Origin: Procambarus clarkii
Lineage: Eukaryota > Arthropoda > Malacostraca > Decapoda > Cambaridae
Direction: 5' to 3'
NCBI RefSeq assembly: GCF_040958095.1
Contig: NC_091172.1
Coordinates: 21,692,009-21,756,008 of the forward strand
DNA: 64,000 nt
In this document: positions 10,884 to 22,163 of the stretch, piece by piece
Layout of the letters: each line of letters starts with the position of its first letter
Numbering within the stretch: the stretch's first letter is position 1
The notes under the pieces: model-generated
The model's input: only the letters and a program-made list of their open reading frames with translations
Database searches by the model: none
Told to the model about the DNA's origin: nothing
Made by a program: the position numbers and the translations under genes

Positions 10884-11790
10884 GACCTATACTGTTTCTG
10901 GTATATGTAAATGATCTCCCAGAGGGTATAGATTCGTTCCTCTCAATGTTTGCCGACGATGCAAAAATTATGAGGAGGATTGAAACAGAGGATGATAGTA
11001 GGAGGCTACAAGATGACCTAGAGAGACTGAGTGAATGGTCCAACAAATGGCTATTGAAGTTCAACCCGAGTAAATGCAAAGTAATGAAACTAGGCAGTGG
11101 AAACAGGAGGCCAGACACAGGATACAGAATAGGAGATGAAGTACTTAATGAAACAGACAGAGAGAAAGATCTAGGAGTTGATATCACACCAAACCTGTCT
11201 CCTGAAGCCCACATAAAGAGAATAACGTCTGCGGCATATGCGAGGCTGGCTAACATCAGAACGGCGTTCAGGAACCTGTGTAAGGAATCATTCAGAATCT
11301 TGTACACCACATATGTATCTATTGGGACCGACTAAAGAGCATAAATCTGTACTCCCTTGAGCGCAGGCGGGAGAGATATATAATAATTTACACGTGGAAA
11401 ATGTTAGAGGGGCTGATCCCAAACCTGCACACAGAAATAACATCACATGAGACCAGAAGACATGGCAGGATGTGCAGAATACCCCCGTTGAAAAGCGGAG
11501 GTGCAACAGGTACTCTGAGAGAGAGCTCTATCAACATCAGAGGCCTGAGACTGTTCAACACGCTTCCGCTACACATAAGGGGCATAACTGGCCGACCCCT
11601 CACAGTGTTCAAGAGAGAACTGGATAAGCACCTCCAAAGGATACCTGATCAACCAGGCTGACTCATACGTCAGGCTGCGAGCAGCCGCATCCAACAGCCT
11701 GGTTGATCAGTCCAGCAACCAGGAGGCCTGGTCGACGACCGGGCCGCGGGGACGCTAAGCCCCGGAAGCACCTCAAGATAAGGTGAAGAT
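10884..11790 (+). mobile_element. LINE reverse transcriptase fragment with ccgcgg tail
   Basis: Part of a non-LTR retrotransposon ORF2. The FADD catalytic box of RT lies at about 10949-10960, followed by ERLSEWSNKWLLKFNPSKCK and DLGVDITPNLSPEAHIKRI. The frame breaks near 11330 through an internal deletion. The C-terminal region resumes with LEGLIPNLHTEITSH and DKHLQRIPDQPG to 11661. The 3' UTR carries the gaggcctggtcgacgaccgg tail shared with the SINE. CR1/Jockey-like clade is inferred. Not active. Confidence 0.85.
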
Positions 11791-11904
11791 GCTCTTGGAA
11801 AATTATGTGATGCCATGAATGCTTCGCATCTGAAGACAACTTGTTCAGTTTTGTGTTCTGCATATAATTTAGCTCAGAATGACACACCATACCCATGTTG
11901 CTGT

Positions 11905-12092
11905 CTTGCCTATATACTGAGTTTTTTGAGGCTTACAGTCCCCAAGAGGGCATTTGAAGGCATAGACGACGTTGGTCTCTTTTAAAGCGTTCTGCTTTGT
12001 GTCTGGACCAACGTCGACTAGACCAACGTCGTCTATGCCTTCAAATGCCCTCTTGGGGACTGTAAGCCTCAAAAAACTCAGTATATAGGCAA
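11905..12092. repeat. 74-bp inverted repeat within Penelope-like element
   Basis: Arms 11905-11978 and 12019-12092 are near-perfect reverse complements around a 40-bp spacer. Both arms carry the start of the GIY-YIG domain (VVYAFKCPLGDC). A partial inverted copy at the 5' end is a known habit of Penelope-like insertions. Confidence 0.85.
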
Positions 12093-12375
12093 GACAACAA
12101 CATCTCTTTCCAGGCGTTTAATGATGCATAAGCAACAGGGCTCCATTAAGGAACATATAATCTCTTCCCACAACCAAACCATCACCAGAGAAATCTTAGC
12201 AAACAACACAGAAATCATCGATAGATACAGCGATAGCAGGCGGCTTGACATCTGCGAGGCACTACACATCAAGAAGTCAACACCAGCAATCAACAGCCAA
12301 TTAATGCACAACTATATTCTACCCACTTCAAGACTCCGCTCCAATATAGAAGCATCAAGAAATATGGGCCAATAG
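12022..12375 (+). mobile_element. Penelope-like element, GIY-YIG endonuclease domain
   Basis: A 117-residue open frame right after a TAG. It has the elements of a Penelope GIY-YIG nuclease: VVYAFKC with a CPLGDC cysteine pair, then QYIGKTTTSLSRRLMMHK, then REILANNTEIIDR and DICEALHIKKSTPAIN. The RT domain that should lie upstream is missing, so this is a 5'-truncated, inactive copy. The 3' flank up to about 12790 is probably its 3' UTR. Confidence 0.85.
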
Positions 12376-12799
12376 GCCCTCTGCAATTACTTCCATTCTT
12401 ACCTTCAATACCCATTGTTTCGTGTTCTATCCAGTGTGGAAAGTTTTGTTCACCTCATCCAAAACTGTTGTAACATATCACCTCACCCAAAATGCGGGTA
12501 TAAAATGAAATATGAAAGCTGTTTAAATCATGGCATAAGTAAGAACTCTGTTTAGTGTTTGCAGGTAATAGTTGTGTGTGTGTAAACTAAAAGTCTTTGA
12601 AAATGTAATAAGTTATTGCGAAACGCGTTCAAGTGTCGCGTCAGACTAGAAATAAAAATGAATTTTGGAGAATTGATTTTTCAATTACCATCAACAGTGA
12701 AAAGAAAGATCGAGAAAATTCATGTTAGAATTATTAATCTTACTTTTTCGGTCATATTTAATAATATATGTCTACAGGAAAGACTGCTACCAAAATATA

Positions 12800-12886
<87 letters not shown>
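12800..12886. repeat. (TA)n microsatellite
   Basis: A pure TA run directly left of the TTAGG-containing MITE. Confidence 0.95.
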
Positions 12887-12888
<2 letters not shown>

Positions 12889-13276
12889 GTCGTACCTAGT
12901 AGCCAGAACGCACTTCTCGGCCTACTATTCAAGGCCCGATTTGCCTAATAAGCCAAGTTTTCCTGAAATAATATATTTTCTCTAATTTTTTTCTTATGAA
13001 ATGATAAACCTACCCATTTCATTATGTATGAGGTCAATTTTTTTTATTAGAGTTAAAATTAACGTAGATATATGACCGAACCTAACCAACCCTACCTAAC
13101 CTAACCTAACCTATCTTTATAGGTTAGGTTAGGTTAGGTAGCGGAAAAAGTTAGGTTAGGTTAGGTTAGGTAGGTTAGGTTGCCGAAAAACAATTAATTC
13201 ATGAAAACTTGGCTTATTAGGCAAATCGAGCCTTGAATAGTAGGCTGAGAAGTGCGTTCTGGCTACTAGGTACGAC

Positions 13277-13278
<2 letters not shown>
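12887..13278. mobile_element. 392-bp MITE with TTAGG repeats inside
   Basis: Long terminal inverted repeats begin atgtcgtacctagtagccag and end with the reverse complement. They extend about 75 bases through gcctaataagccaagttttc. The centre holds runs of cctaa and ggtta, the arthropod TTAGG telomere motif, in both orientations. The element is flanked by TA microsatellites, which fits TA target sites. No ORF, so it is non-autonomous. Confidence 0.85.
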
Positions 13279-13544
<266 letters not shown>

Positions 13545-13849
13545 TTTACAGATTGCACTTAAAAAGTAAAGAAAGCACCATGAAAAAAATGACATTAAAA
13601 ATAATTATAATTTTAAGAAAATAAGTGACCACAGGAAGCGATGATAAAAACAAGTAGTGACGCGAAAAACAGTGTAAATGGAGAGATATTTGTGTTGTGA
13701 GGTGTTGAGCCGGGAACCTTGGCCGACTCCCACGCGCGCCCTTGCTAACACACCTTCCCAATGTGTGCACCTTTGTTTATTTGCTACATGTGTCAATTCT
13801 ACATATAACACAGCTAAACTCAACACCGGTGATACATTTCTGTATATAT

Positions 13850-14060
13850 GAGGTCACCGGCAATTATTTTTTGCCGGGGGGGGGGGGGGAGTAGAGGAAA
13901 AAGAGAGCTGCAAACCACTAACAAATTAATTTTTTTTAATTGCAAACTATTCCAGAGTGAAGAAGAGCGAGGCAAGATGGTGTCGTGCCTTCTGTTCTGA
14001 GAGTGATAAGCTGGTACCACCAGCCTCAAGCTCTGACATGGCCTCAGGATCTTTGTTTCA
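13850..14060 (-). mobile_element. LINE C-terminal fragment
   Basis: On the minus strand it reads VPAYHSQNRRHDTIL followed by PRSSSLWNSL, the typical end of a CR1-like ORF2. It then breaks up toward a 13-G run. A second piece of the family is at 15400-15490. Confidence 0.6.
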
Positions 14061-14234
14061 CACACGGACACAGCCTAGTGGAGCGGCAGGACTGCAACAG
14101 ACCACTGTAGAGCCTTATTTCTTTTATCACATAATTGCTGACCAACGTTATGAAGAGGACTAATTGAAGAATTCAAGAAAGATCTAAGTGGACGCAGAGG
14201 TCTATAACTCTGCTATGGAACGTTTAATTAGTTT

Positions 14235-14300
14235 ATAATTAAATTATTATGGTCCTCATACCCATCCGACTGTGGGCGGTGGCAGAAAGGTCACAAGAGG
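14235..14300 (+). mobile_element. SINE fragment (tattatg...gggcggtgg)
   Basis: attattatggtcctcatacc followed by ctgtgggcggtggcagaaag matches the head of the family at 26655. Confidence 0.5.
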
Positions 14301-14420
14301 CAGGAGGGTTACTCAGCAGACATAATTTTAAAGTTCTTGCGAGGCAGGATCAGGGATAACATTTGGGGTTTATATCTCATGATCGGTGATGATATGGAAA
14401 ATTGGTTTACTGAAAATTAT

Positions 14421-14423
<3 letters not shown>

Positions 14424-14483
<60 letters not shown>
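14424..14483. repeat. (TA)n microsatellite
   Basis: A pure TA run after a segment (tgaaaattatatcat) that recurs at 27815-27840 in similar context (aaattgatgta, ttatttaataaag). The flank is therefore also a dispersed repeat. Confidence 0.9.
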
Positions 14484-14485
<2 letters not shown>

Positions 14486-15104
14486 GTAGTATTTTCCCTT
14501 GTAAATTAATGTAAAAATGATGTTTATGTTATATATTATTTAATAAAGGCAAAAAGAAAGGTCACAGTCACATAAGTTCAGAAACTTGCTGACTAAAGAT
14601 TTTTGCGTTAAGTAATTGACATTTGTTGTCAACTAATGTGATCCTGGATGGCATAATACCCAATATCCTAGCTAAGTCTCCCAAGTTTGTCTAGTGTGAA
14701 TAGTACACATAATTTGTGTAGGCTCGCAATGCCTGTAAGTCTCTATAATTTACTTATCTCATGACGATGTGCCGTAAGTTTAGCTACAGTGCTGTAATTA
14801 GATCGCTACCCTTGTATCTTATCACAAATATGAATAAAATCATCACAGATGTAAATTGTTAGCTTTTAGAACATTAAGTGTTTAGATCATCAATTCATTA
14901 TGTGACTGTAACCTTTTGTTAATTAAGCAAACTATTAAAAACTGCGGCTAGAATGTTGATGTATATATTAAACTATGTAACTATACTTCTTCCCTGAACC
15001 ATTATCTGCTTATGTAACCTTTCCACAACAGCTAAAAAACTGGAACGTATGGGGGTTCATAATGTGTGCTTAACTAATAACAAATACAAACTATATATAA
15101 TTCG

Positions 15105-15355
15105 TTTTGTCGGGGACAGGAAGCCTGTGTATATATATACACTTTAGGTATTTATCGAGGTTCCCCCCTCCCTTTAAGCTTGAACTACTGACCCCTCCCC
15201 AGGATGCAACCCCCGCAACAGTTGCATAACCACTGCTGAGTAAACAGAGGCACTGGGTGAAAGGAAACGTGCCCAACCATTTCTGTCCCACCTGGGAATT
15301 GAACCGGGGATCCCCGATTTTGAGTCGAGAACGAAGCAAGGGTATTAGCCTTAAA
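15105..15355 (-). mobile_element. tRNA-derived SINE (gggaattgaacc family)
   Basis: On the plus strand it runs tgtcggggacaggaagcctg, a tatata stretch, ggtatttatcgagg, then ctgggaattgaaccgggga, whose reverse complement is a B-box. The same family is at 32600-32715 and 35535-35740. Confidence 0.7.
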
Positions 15356-15399
15356 CGTGTGATAGTTAGAAAGGTAGTACGAAAACAAAATGTTAAAAC

Positions 15400-15490
15400 T
15401 TAACCATTCCAGGATTGTGTATAGCGAGGCGAGAGCAAGATCTGGAATACGACGGGTGTGATGAGGCTTCGCAACAATGGCAGGAGGAGC
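15400..15490 (-). mobile_element. LINE C-terminal fragment, same family as 13850
   Basis: On the minus strand, gctctcgcctcgctatacac and cctggaatggttaa parallel cttgcctcgctcttcttcac and ctggaatag at 13950-13985, out of frame. The plus-strand open frame over 15415-15744 is a shadow. Confidence 0.45.
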
Positions 15491-15741
15491 TGATGCAGGA
15501 CCGCGAGTCATGGTCAGATCAACAGAAGAGAGAGAGAAGCAACCTTGTGACGGAGAGACAAGAGAGGAAGGCAGGAAATAAGGCCGTCACAGCTAATGAC
15601 TCTGGTAACTTCAGTTGGTTTTTCCTCTCCAGCAACTATACACGGATCAAGAACTGCCATATATGGTTTGCCGTTGACGGGGACAGGAACTCTGTTATGA
15701 TTTTCGAGGTCACTCTAGCCATTCTAGCTACTAACCAGACT

Positions 15742-16383
15742 TAATGGTGTCGTGTCCTGACCTGAGAGTGACCTAATGGTATCGTGTCCAGACCTGAGAG
15801 CGACCTAATGGTATCGTGTCCAGACCTGAGAGCGACCTAATGGTATCGTGTCCAGACCTGAGAGCGACCTAATGGTATCGTGTCCAGACCTGAGAGCGAC
15901 CTAATGGTATCGTGTCCAGACCTGAGAGCGACCTAATGGTATCGTGTCCAGACCTGAGAGTGACCTAATGGTATCGTGTCCAGACCTGAGAGCGACCTAA
16001 TGGTATCGTGTCCAGACCTGAGAGTGACCTAATGGTATCGTGTCCAGACCTGAGAGCGACCTAATGGTATCGTGTCCAGACCTGAGAGCGACCTAATGGT
16101 ATCGTGTCCAGACCTGAGAGTGACCTAATGGTATCGTGTCCAGACCTGAGAGTGACCTAATGGTATCGTGTCCAGACCTGAGAGCGACCTAATGGTATCG
16201 TGTCCAGACCTGAGAGCGACCTAATGGTATCGTGTCCAGACCTGAGAGTGACCTAATGGTATCGTGTCCAGACCTGAGAGCGACCTAATGGTATCGTGTC
16301 CAGACCTGAGAGTGACCTAATGGTATCGTGTCCAGACCTGAGAGCGACCTAATGGTATCGTGTCCAGACCTGAGAGTGACCTA
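15742..16383. repeat. 32-bp minisatellite, about 20 copies
   Basis: The unit is tggtatcgtgtccagacctg agagcgacctaa, with c/t variation at one site (agCgacc/agTgacc). The first unit diverges (ggtgtcgtgtcctgac). It resembles the reverse complement of the LINE C-terminus at 13960-14015. It abuts the LINE at 16385. Confidence 0.95.
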
Positions 16384-16384
16384 T

Positions 16385-17035
16385 AATGAACTTGTAGATC
16401 AACTAGTCAAAGCGATGCACAACACGCCTTATATTACCCATCATACAATTCCTCATGTTGCATGTAAAGGAGCCTTCAAAAATACCATCTCCCAAGATTT
16501 TGTAACGAAATGGAAAACGTCATGCTCACCTTTGTCCTATGGATCCATTAAAAAGAAATAGAAAACTTGGAAATATGTCAGATATAAAAGCAGAGAAATT
16601 GATGTAACGATGACCAGATTAAGGCTGGGACACACCAAACTAGCAGCACACAGCTCTAAGTACAGAACAGACATCAACGAACTCTACATTCACTGTCAGG
16701 TGCCTGAAACAATCGAACACTATCTCCTTCACTGTTTCAGACATTATAGTGCCAGAGTAAATTTCAAACAAATCTTTATCGCACTTAAAATACCCTTTAC
16801 CATCGAGCATATATTAGGAGGCGGTGACCACTCTTTACAGGAAAAATACCAAATAGTCAAAGCACTGGCTAAATATCTCCAGTCGACCAATAAATTGGGT
16901 CACATATGACCCGCGCCACATTTATACCTGGCGCCGCCAACAGCTAAACACATACGGGCTCACCATAGCCCGTGCTACTTGGAACTTTTGTTCCCAGTAG
17001 CTGAATCTAAAACAACAACAACAGCTAAACACACA
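16385..17035 (+). mobile_element. LINE C-terminal domain and 3' UTR (I-like)
   Basis: The end of an ORF2: KTWKYVRYKSREIDVTMTRL, RLGHTKLAAHSSKYRTDINE, then a CxxC..H..C knuckle in HCQVPETIEHYLLHCFRH, to a stop at 16907-16909. One stop interrupts at 16559. The 3' UTR contains gggctcaccatagcccgtgc and ends in a (aac)n-like tail. Tail copies recur at 50925 and 53875 (minus). Confidence 0.78.
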
Positions 17036-17214
17036 AAACAACTGCCTCGCCACAGCACCAAGGATCAGCTGACGCCATAAACACAACACACCGCCCTACG
17101 GTGCGGCAAGTCTCCCTCTCACATCCACCTCTGTTTTAGTCGCCGCTCCTCTGTCTACACCACAACGCAACAAGCACTTTTGGAACTCTTATCATCCTCA
17201 ACATTAACGCGTCT

Positions 17215-18300
17215 CCCAACATGTTATCTGGTGCAGTCATCGATTCTGGAAACCAGAACATATTGGACGGGTGACAGGTAAGCTTCTAACATGGATGACA
17301 AATTTCCTGACTGATAGAAAAATGAGGGCCGTAATCAGAGGCAATGTATCGGATTGGAGGAATGTCACAAGTGGAGTACCACAGGGTTCAGTTCTTGCAC
17401 CGGTAATGTTTATTGTCTACATAAATGATCTACCAGTGGGAATACAGAATTATATGAACATGTTTGCTGATGATGCTAAGATAATAGGGAAGATAAGAAA
17501 CCTAGATGATTGTCATGCTCTTCAAGATGACCTGGACAAAATAAGTATATGGAGCACCACTTGGCAAATGGAATTTAATGTGAATAAATGTCATGTTATG
17601 GAATGTGGAATTGGAGAACATAGACCCCACACAACCTATAAATTATGTGAGAAATCTTTAAAGAATTCTGACAAAGAAAGGGATCTAGGGGGTGGTTCTA
17701 GATAGAAAACTGTCACCTGAGGACCACATTAAGAACATTGTGCGAGGAGCCTATGCTATACTTTCTATCTTCAGAATTGCTTTTAAATACATGGATGGGG
17801 AAATACTAAAGAAATTGTTCACGACTTTTGTTAGACCAAAGTTAGAAAATGCAGCGGTTGTGTGGTGCCCATATCTTAAGAAGCACATCAACAAACTGGA
17901 AAAGGTGCAAAGACATGCTACTAAGTGGCTCCCAGAACTGAAGGGCAAGAGCTACGAGGAGAGGTTAGAGGCATTGAATATGCCAAAACTAGAAGACAGA
18001 AGAAGAAAAAGAGATGATATGATCACTACGTACAAAATAGTAACAGGAATTGATAAAATCGATAGGGAAGATTTCCTGAGACCTGAAACTTTAAGAACAA
18101 GAGGTCATAGATATAAACTAGCTAAACACAGATGCCGAAGAAATATAAGAAAATTCACTTTCGCAAATAGAGTGGTAGACGGTTGGAACAAGTTAGGTGA
18201 GAAGGTGGTGGAGGCCAAGACCATCAGTAGTTTCAAAGCGTTATATGACAAAGAGTGTGGGAAGCGCTCCTCGTTCTACTGTTCCTCGCTTTGAACATTG
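17215..18300 (+). mobile_element. LINE reverse transcriptase, C-terminal half, one frameshift
   Basis: Two overlapping frames, 17271-17705 and 17692-18294, form one RT-bearing ORF2 broken by one extra G in a G run near 17690. Visible motifs are SGVPQGSVLAP, the FADD catalytic box at 17462-17473, EFNVNKCHVM, LDRKLSPEDHIKNI, FVRPKLENAAVVWCPYLKKH and the end VVDGWNKLGEKVVEAKTISS. It is the best-preserved retroelement in the window. CR1/Jockey-like is inferred. Two further copies are at 41935 and 55190. Confidence 0.88.
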
Positions 18301-18454
18301 CTTCTGTCTTAATATGTCAATTTCACTGTAAACTCTTGTATGTTGTTATCAGGTCTGCCCTGTTCCTAAGTTCTTTCAGTTTGATGATGTCCCTTTATCC
18401 GTCTTTCTTCATAGTTCAAGAACGAATATTTTTTGTATATCTTTGAATCTTTTA

Positions 18455-18457
<3 letters not shown>

Positions 18458-18487
<30 letters not shown>

Positions 18488-18755
18488 GAGATATATACAA
18501 GAGTTGTTACATTCTTGTACAGCCACTAGTACGCGTAGCGTTTCGGGCAAGTCCTTAATCCTATGGTCCCTGGAATACGATCCCCTGCCGCGAAGAATCG
18601 TTTTTTCATCCAAGTACACATTTTACTGTTGCGTTAAACAGAGGCTACAGTTAAGGAATTGCGCGCAGTAAATCCTCCCCGGCCAGGATACGAACCCATG
18701 ACATAGCGCTCGCGGAACGCCAGGCGAGTGTCTTACCACTACACCACGGAGACTG
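18458..18755 (-). mobile_element. tRNA-derived SINE with poly(A) tail
   Basis: On the minus strand the head gtctccgtggtgtagtggta has an A-box, and the B-box is gggttcgtatcc. The body ends in a long poly(A) tract (poly(T) at 18461-18487 on plus). Tail fragments of the family are at 8745-8900, 27195-27330 and 45765-45885. Confidence 0.82.
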
Positions 18756-18891
18756 CTAAAGATAGATCATCTTTTGAGAAGATGAGGTTAATCATGAGAA
18801 AGCATGCTAATATGGGGTCCATCATTAGACAGCATACCCAAGTTGGGATCTCACATAGGTGGTATATAGAGCTCGGAAGGCTCCTTCTTCT

Positions 18892-19139
18892 TCTTGAGGT
18901 TATCTTGAGATGATTTCGGGGCTTTTTAGTGTCCCCGCGGCCCGGTCCTCGACCAGGCCTCCACCCCCAGGAAGCAGCCCGTGACAGCTGACTAACACCC
19001 AGGTACCTATTTTATTGCTAGGTAACAGGGGCGTAGGGTGAAAGAAACTCTGTCCATTGTTTCTCGCCGGCGCCCGGGATCGAACCCGGGACCACAGGAT
19101 CACAAGTCCAGTGTGCTGTCCGCTCGGCCGACCGGCTCC
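18892..19139 (-). mobile_element. Complete tRNA-derived SINE with LINE-like tail
   Basis: Read on the minus strand, the head begins ggagccggtcggccgagcgg, with a tRNA A-box (ggccgagcgg). A B-box (gggttcgatccc) follows about 45 bases later. The body comes next and the element ends in a tail containing gaggcctggtcga, ccgggccgcgggg and ctcaagataacc. The tail closely matches the 3' end of the LINE fragment at 11720-11790, the usual sign of trans-mobilisation by that LINE. Confidence 0.88.
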
Positions 19140-19559
19140 TTGGTCCAAGTTCTTGAAGGCTATTGGGCGTTGACCAGTTTGGCATATACTGACGACGTTA
19201 TTCTACAAATATGTGTCTCTGATTTGGGTTTACATCAACTTCAAGTATGCAGCTGTCGTCCCTTCATACTGTACTTGGGATATTTAGCCTGTGGTGATAA
19301 ATGCCTAGTTCATGGACCTCACCTCCCAGCCATCGGTACTCCTGTTTAGCTGCACGCCACCCTCTAGTGCTGTCTTGCGTAGCTGTGGTTTGAGTTGTTA
19401 GTCAAGAAAACTCACGCCTCAAGTTCATTTTAACTATTCATCGCTCATGTACTTAAAGGACACTTGTTTTCGGCTTATCCGTGTCACAGCTGCCACCTGA
19501 GCCCTTTTATTCGAAGCCAGGTGTCCCTGAGCGCTCTCACTGGGAGCCATGCCATTACA

Positions 19560-19785
19560 TACTCGGTGTTATTGGTCACTGGTAACCATGATATGATCTC
19601 ATCGCTGTTAATGACCACTGATATTCATGACATCATCTCACCGCTCTGTTATTGGTCACTGATATCGATGACAACATCTCGGTGTTATGTCCACTGGTAT
19701 CCACGACTTCACCGCTGTTATTGGCCAATGAAATCCATGACATAATCTCGCTGATACAGGTCACTGGTATCCATTATAAGTAATT
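19560..19785. repeat. Degenerate 35-48-bp tandem repeat
   Basis: Five to six units of ttattggtcactggtatcca tgacatcatctcaccgct with heavy divergence. Confidence 0.65.
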
Positions 19786-19869
19786 CACCTCGTGCTGATA
19801 TTAGTCAGTGGAATGAATGTTATTATTACTCTGATTTTCCATGAACAAATCGCATGTAAGTCACCACTT

Positions 19870-20110
19870 TCAACAGTCAGCCAATCTTCGTGATTCACCA
19901 AGCCGCAATACTCCGAGCTCGACCAATGGGAGAGCGGGTTTGTAATAAGGCGGGAACAGAGAGTGACGAACACACTATTTGGCAAGATGGCTGCTACAAT
20001 TATCTCTTGAGAAGACGAAATAAAGTCTCACGGTTTGTATTTCCTAAGACAGTCGTTTCCGGGATCTCAAACACTCCAGTTAGGTTTCACTACAAACTAA
20101 CTTGTATGTA
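19870..20110 (+). promoter_or_regulatory. Promoter-like segment with two CCAAT boxes
   Basis: Two CCAAT boxes (agCCAATctt, gaCCAATggga) lie about 45 bp apart. About 70 bp further is caagATGGCTGC, a YY1-like start context. The ATG opens only a seven-codon frame. No donor or downstream exon could be tied to it, so this is a weak candidate. Confidence 0.2.
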
Positions 20111-20262
20111 TACTAGTAACTAGAGGAAGCATCACAAGGGCAATATGCAGCGGGACTTTAATAGCCAACATACTTATGAGTAGGCCTTCAATATTTTCCT
20201 TATACCAAAACTGAACATTTTTCAGTTAACAAAAAAATAAGTACAGTACATTTTATATAATT

Positions 20263-20478
20263 GTGGGATGCACAATAAGCTACCACTCACAGGATGAGTA
20301 CGGGGTGCACAATAAGCTACCGCTCACAGGATGAGTACGGGGTGCACAATAAGCTACCACTCACAGGATGAGTACGGGGTGCACAATAAGCTACCGCTCA
20401 CAGGATGAGTACGGGGTGCACAATAAGCTACCGCTCACAGGATGAGTACGGGGTGCACAATAAACTACCACTCAAGGT
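20263..20478. repeat. 37-bp minisatellite derived from a SINE head
   Basis: About 5.5 units of gggtgcacaataagctaccg ctcacaggatgagtacg. The reverse complement of the unit matches the ttattatgcaccccatac...cctgtgggcggtag head of the SINE at 26655. Confidence 0.9.
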
Positions 20479-21256
20479 CGAGTTATAAGCATAATAAAGA
20501 TACATTATAAAAGAGCACAATAAAATAGTCAACATCAGCGACACTAATCAATCAGCTCGTCCTCCTAACGTTTCCCAACGTCAAGAAACTGTCGTAATAA
20601 AGTGCCTTATCCTAACCCACCAGAGGACCCAAGATAAAAAACGAGACAGTATATCAATTTCACGAACCTCTACCATTTTCTAGTACGACGGTTTGTGGGC
20701 TTAGGTGAAGCATGCGTCAAAATGCGACGCACTGTTGGGAGGACGGGTTGATCAAATAGCCTAACACAACTAGAATTACCATATCTGTTAAAAATGTCTA
20801 TGAAAAGGCTGTTTCCAATACAAATGATAAAAATCAATGTGTTTTCATTAGAATTCACTTATATTATGTTTATTTTTGCCGGAAGATGTAGTTAAGGTTT
20901 TGATATTGCATCAAAATTTGGCTTCTAGCAGAGAAAAAATTGCACCTTTATACAAATAGGGCATTATGTACACCATCATTGATATATAACACTATCATAA
21001 AAAAGAAACTACAATATATGTAAATTTCGTAGCTTTTAATATTCAACATTGCGTTGCTACACCAATAATCTGTAAGATATGTAAAATATCTTAAGAATTT
21101 TAAAGAATAAACCAACCAATAATCAATATTTCTAGATTTATATTTTGTTTGTATGAAAATTAAATTTAAATTAATAAATCAACTGAAATATTTACACGTG
21201 CACATTTTGTTGAAGGAAATCATTTAAGTATACCGTAAAGTAATTATGTTTAGATG

Positions 21257-21943
21257 GGCTCGTCATGTACGTGACAAGGAGTGACAGCTGTCATGTACGT
21301 GACGAGGAGTGACAGCTGTCATGTACGTGACGAGCAGTGACAGCTGTCATGTACGTGACGAGCAGTGACAGCTGTCATGTACGTGACAAGGAGTGAAAGC
21401 TGTCATGTACGTGGCGAGCAGTGACAGCTGTCATGTACGTGACGAGCAGTGACAGCTGTCATGTACGTGACAAGGAGTGAAAGCTGTCATGTACGTGGCG
21501 AGCAGTGACAGCTGTCATGTACGTGACGAGCAGTGACAGCTGTCATGTACGTGACAAGGAGTGAAAGCTGTCATGTACGTGGCGAGCAGTGACAGTTGTC
21601 ATGTACGTGACGAGCAGTGACAGCTGTCATGTACGTGACGAGCAGTGACAGCTGTCATGTACGTGACGAGCAGTGACAGCTGTCATGTACGTGACAAGGA
21701 GTGAAAGCTGTCATGTACGTGGCGAGCAGTGACAGCTGTCATGTACGTGACGAGCAGTGACAGCTGTCATGTACGTGACGAGCAGTGACAGCTGTCATGT
21801 ACGTGACGAGCAGTGACAGCTGTCATGTACGTGACAAGGAGTGACAGCTGTCATGTACGTGACGAGCAGTGACAGCTGTCATGTACGTGACAAGGAGTGA
21901 CAGCTGTCATGTACGTGACGAGCAGTGACAGCTGTCATGTACT
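21257..21943. repeat. 28-bp minisatellite with TGACAGCTGTCA palindrome
   Basis: About 24 units of tgtcatgtacgtgacgagca gtgacagc. Each junction usually forms the 12-bp palindrome TGACAGCTGTCA. Variants (gacaagg, tggcgag, gaaagc) recur in blocks, showing higher-order duplication. Confidence 0.95.
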
Positions 21944-22163
21944 CACCTAATTGTGCTTGCGGGGTTTGAGCTCTGGCTCTTTGGTCCCGCCTCTCAACTG
22001 TCAATCAACAGGTGTACAGATTCCTGAGCCTATTGGGCTCTATCATATCTACACTTGAAACTGTGTATGGAGTCAGCCTCCACCACATCACTGCCTAATG
22101 AATTCCATTTGTCAACCACTCTGACACTAAAAAAGTTCTTTCTAATATCTCTGTGTGGCAGTC
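21940..22163 (-). mobile_element. LINE C-terminus and 3' end, same family as 10690
   Basis: On the minus strand this encodes FFSVRVVDKWNSLGSDVVEA and then DSIHSFKCRYDRAQ, followed by the gtgagtac tail. The tail abuts the last unit of the 28-bp minisatellite, which suggests the array and the insertion share a breakpoint. Confidence 0.8.

Noticed and set aside
10939..11310. Minus-strand 160-aa ORF as a gene
   Set aside because: It is the antisense shadow of the LINE RT frame on the plus strand.
13080..13190. Interstitial telomere or chromosome end
   Set aside because: The TTAGG runs are short, occur in both orientations and lie inside a MITE with matching termini.
18892..19139. Functional tRNA gene suggested by A and B boxes
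   Set aside because: The head is joined to a SINE body and tail and has no intact cloverleaf or terminator; the same holds for the other tRNA-like heads.
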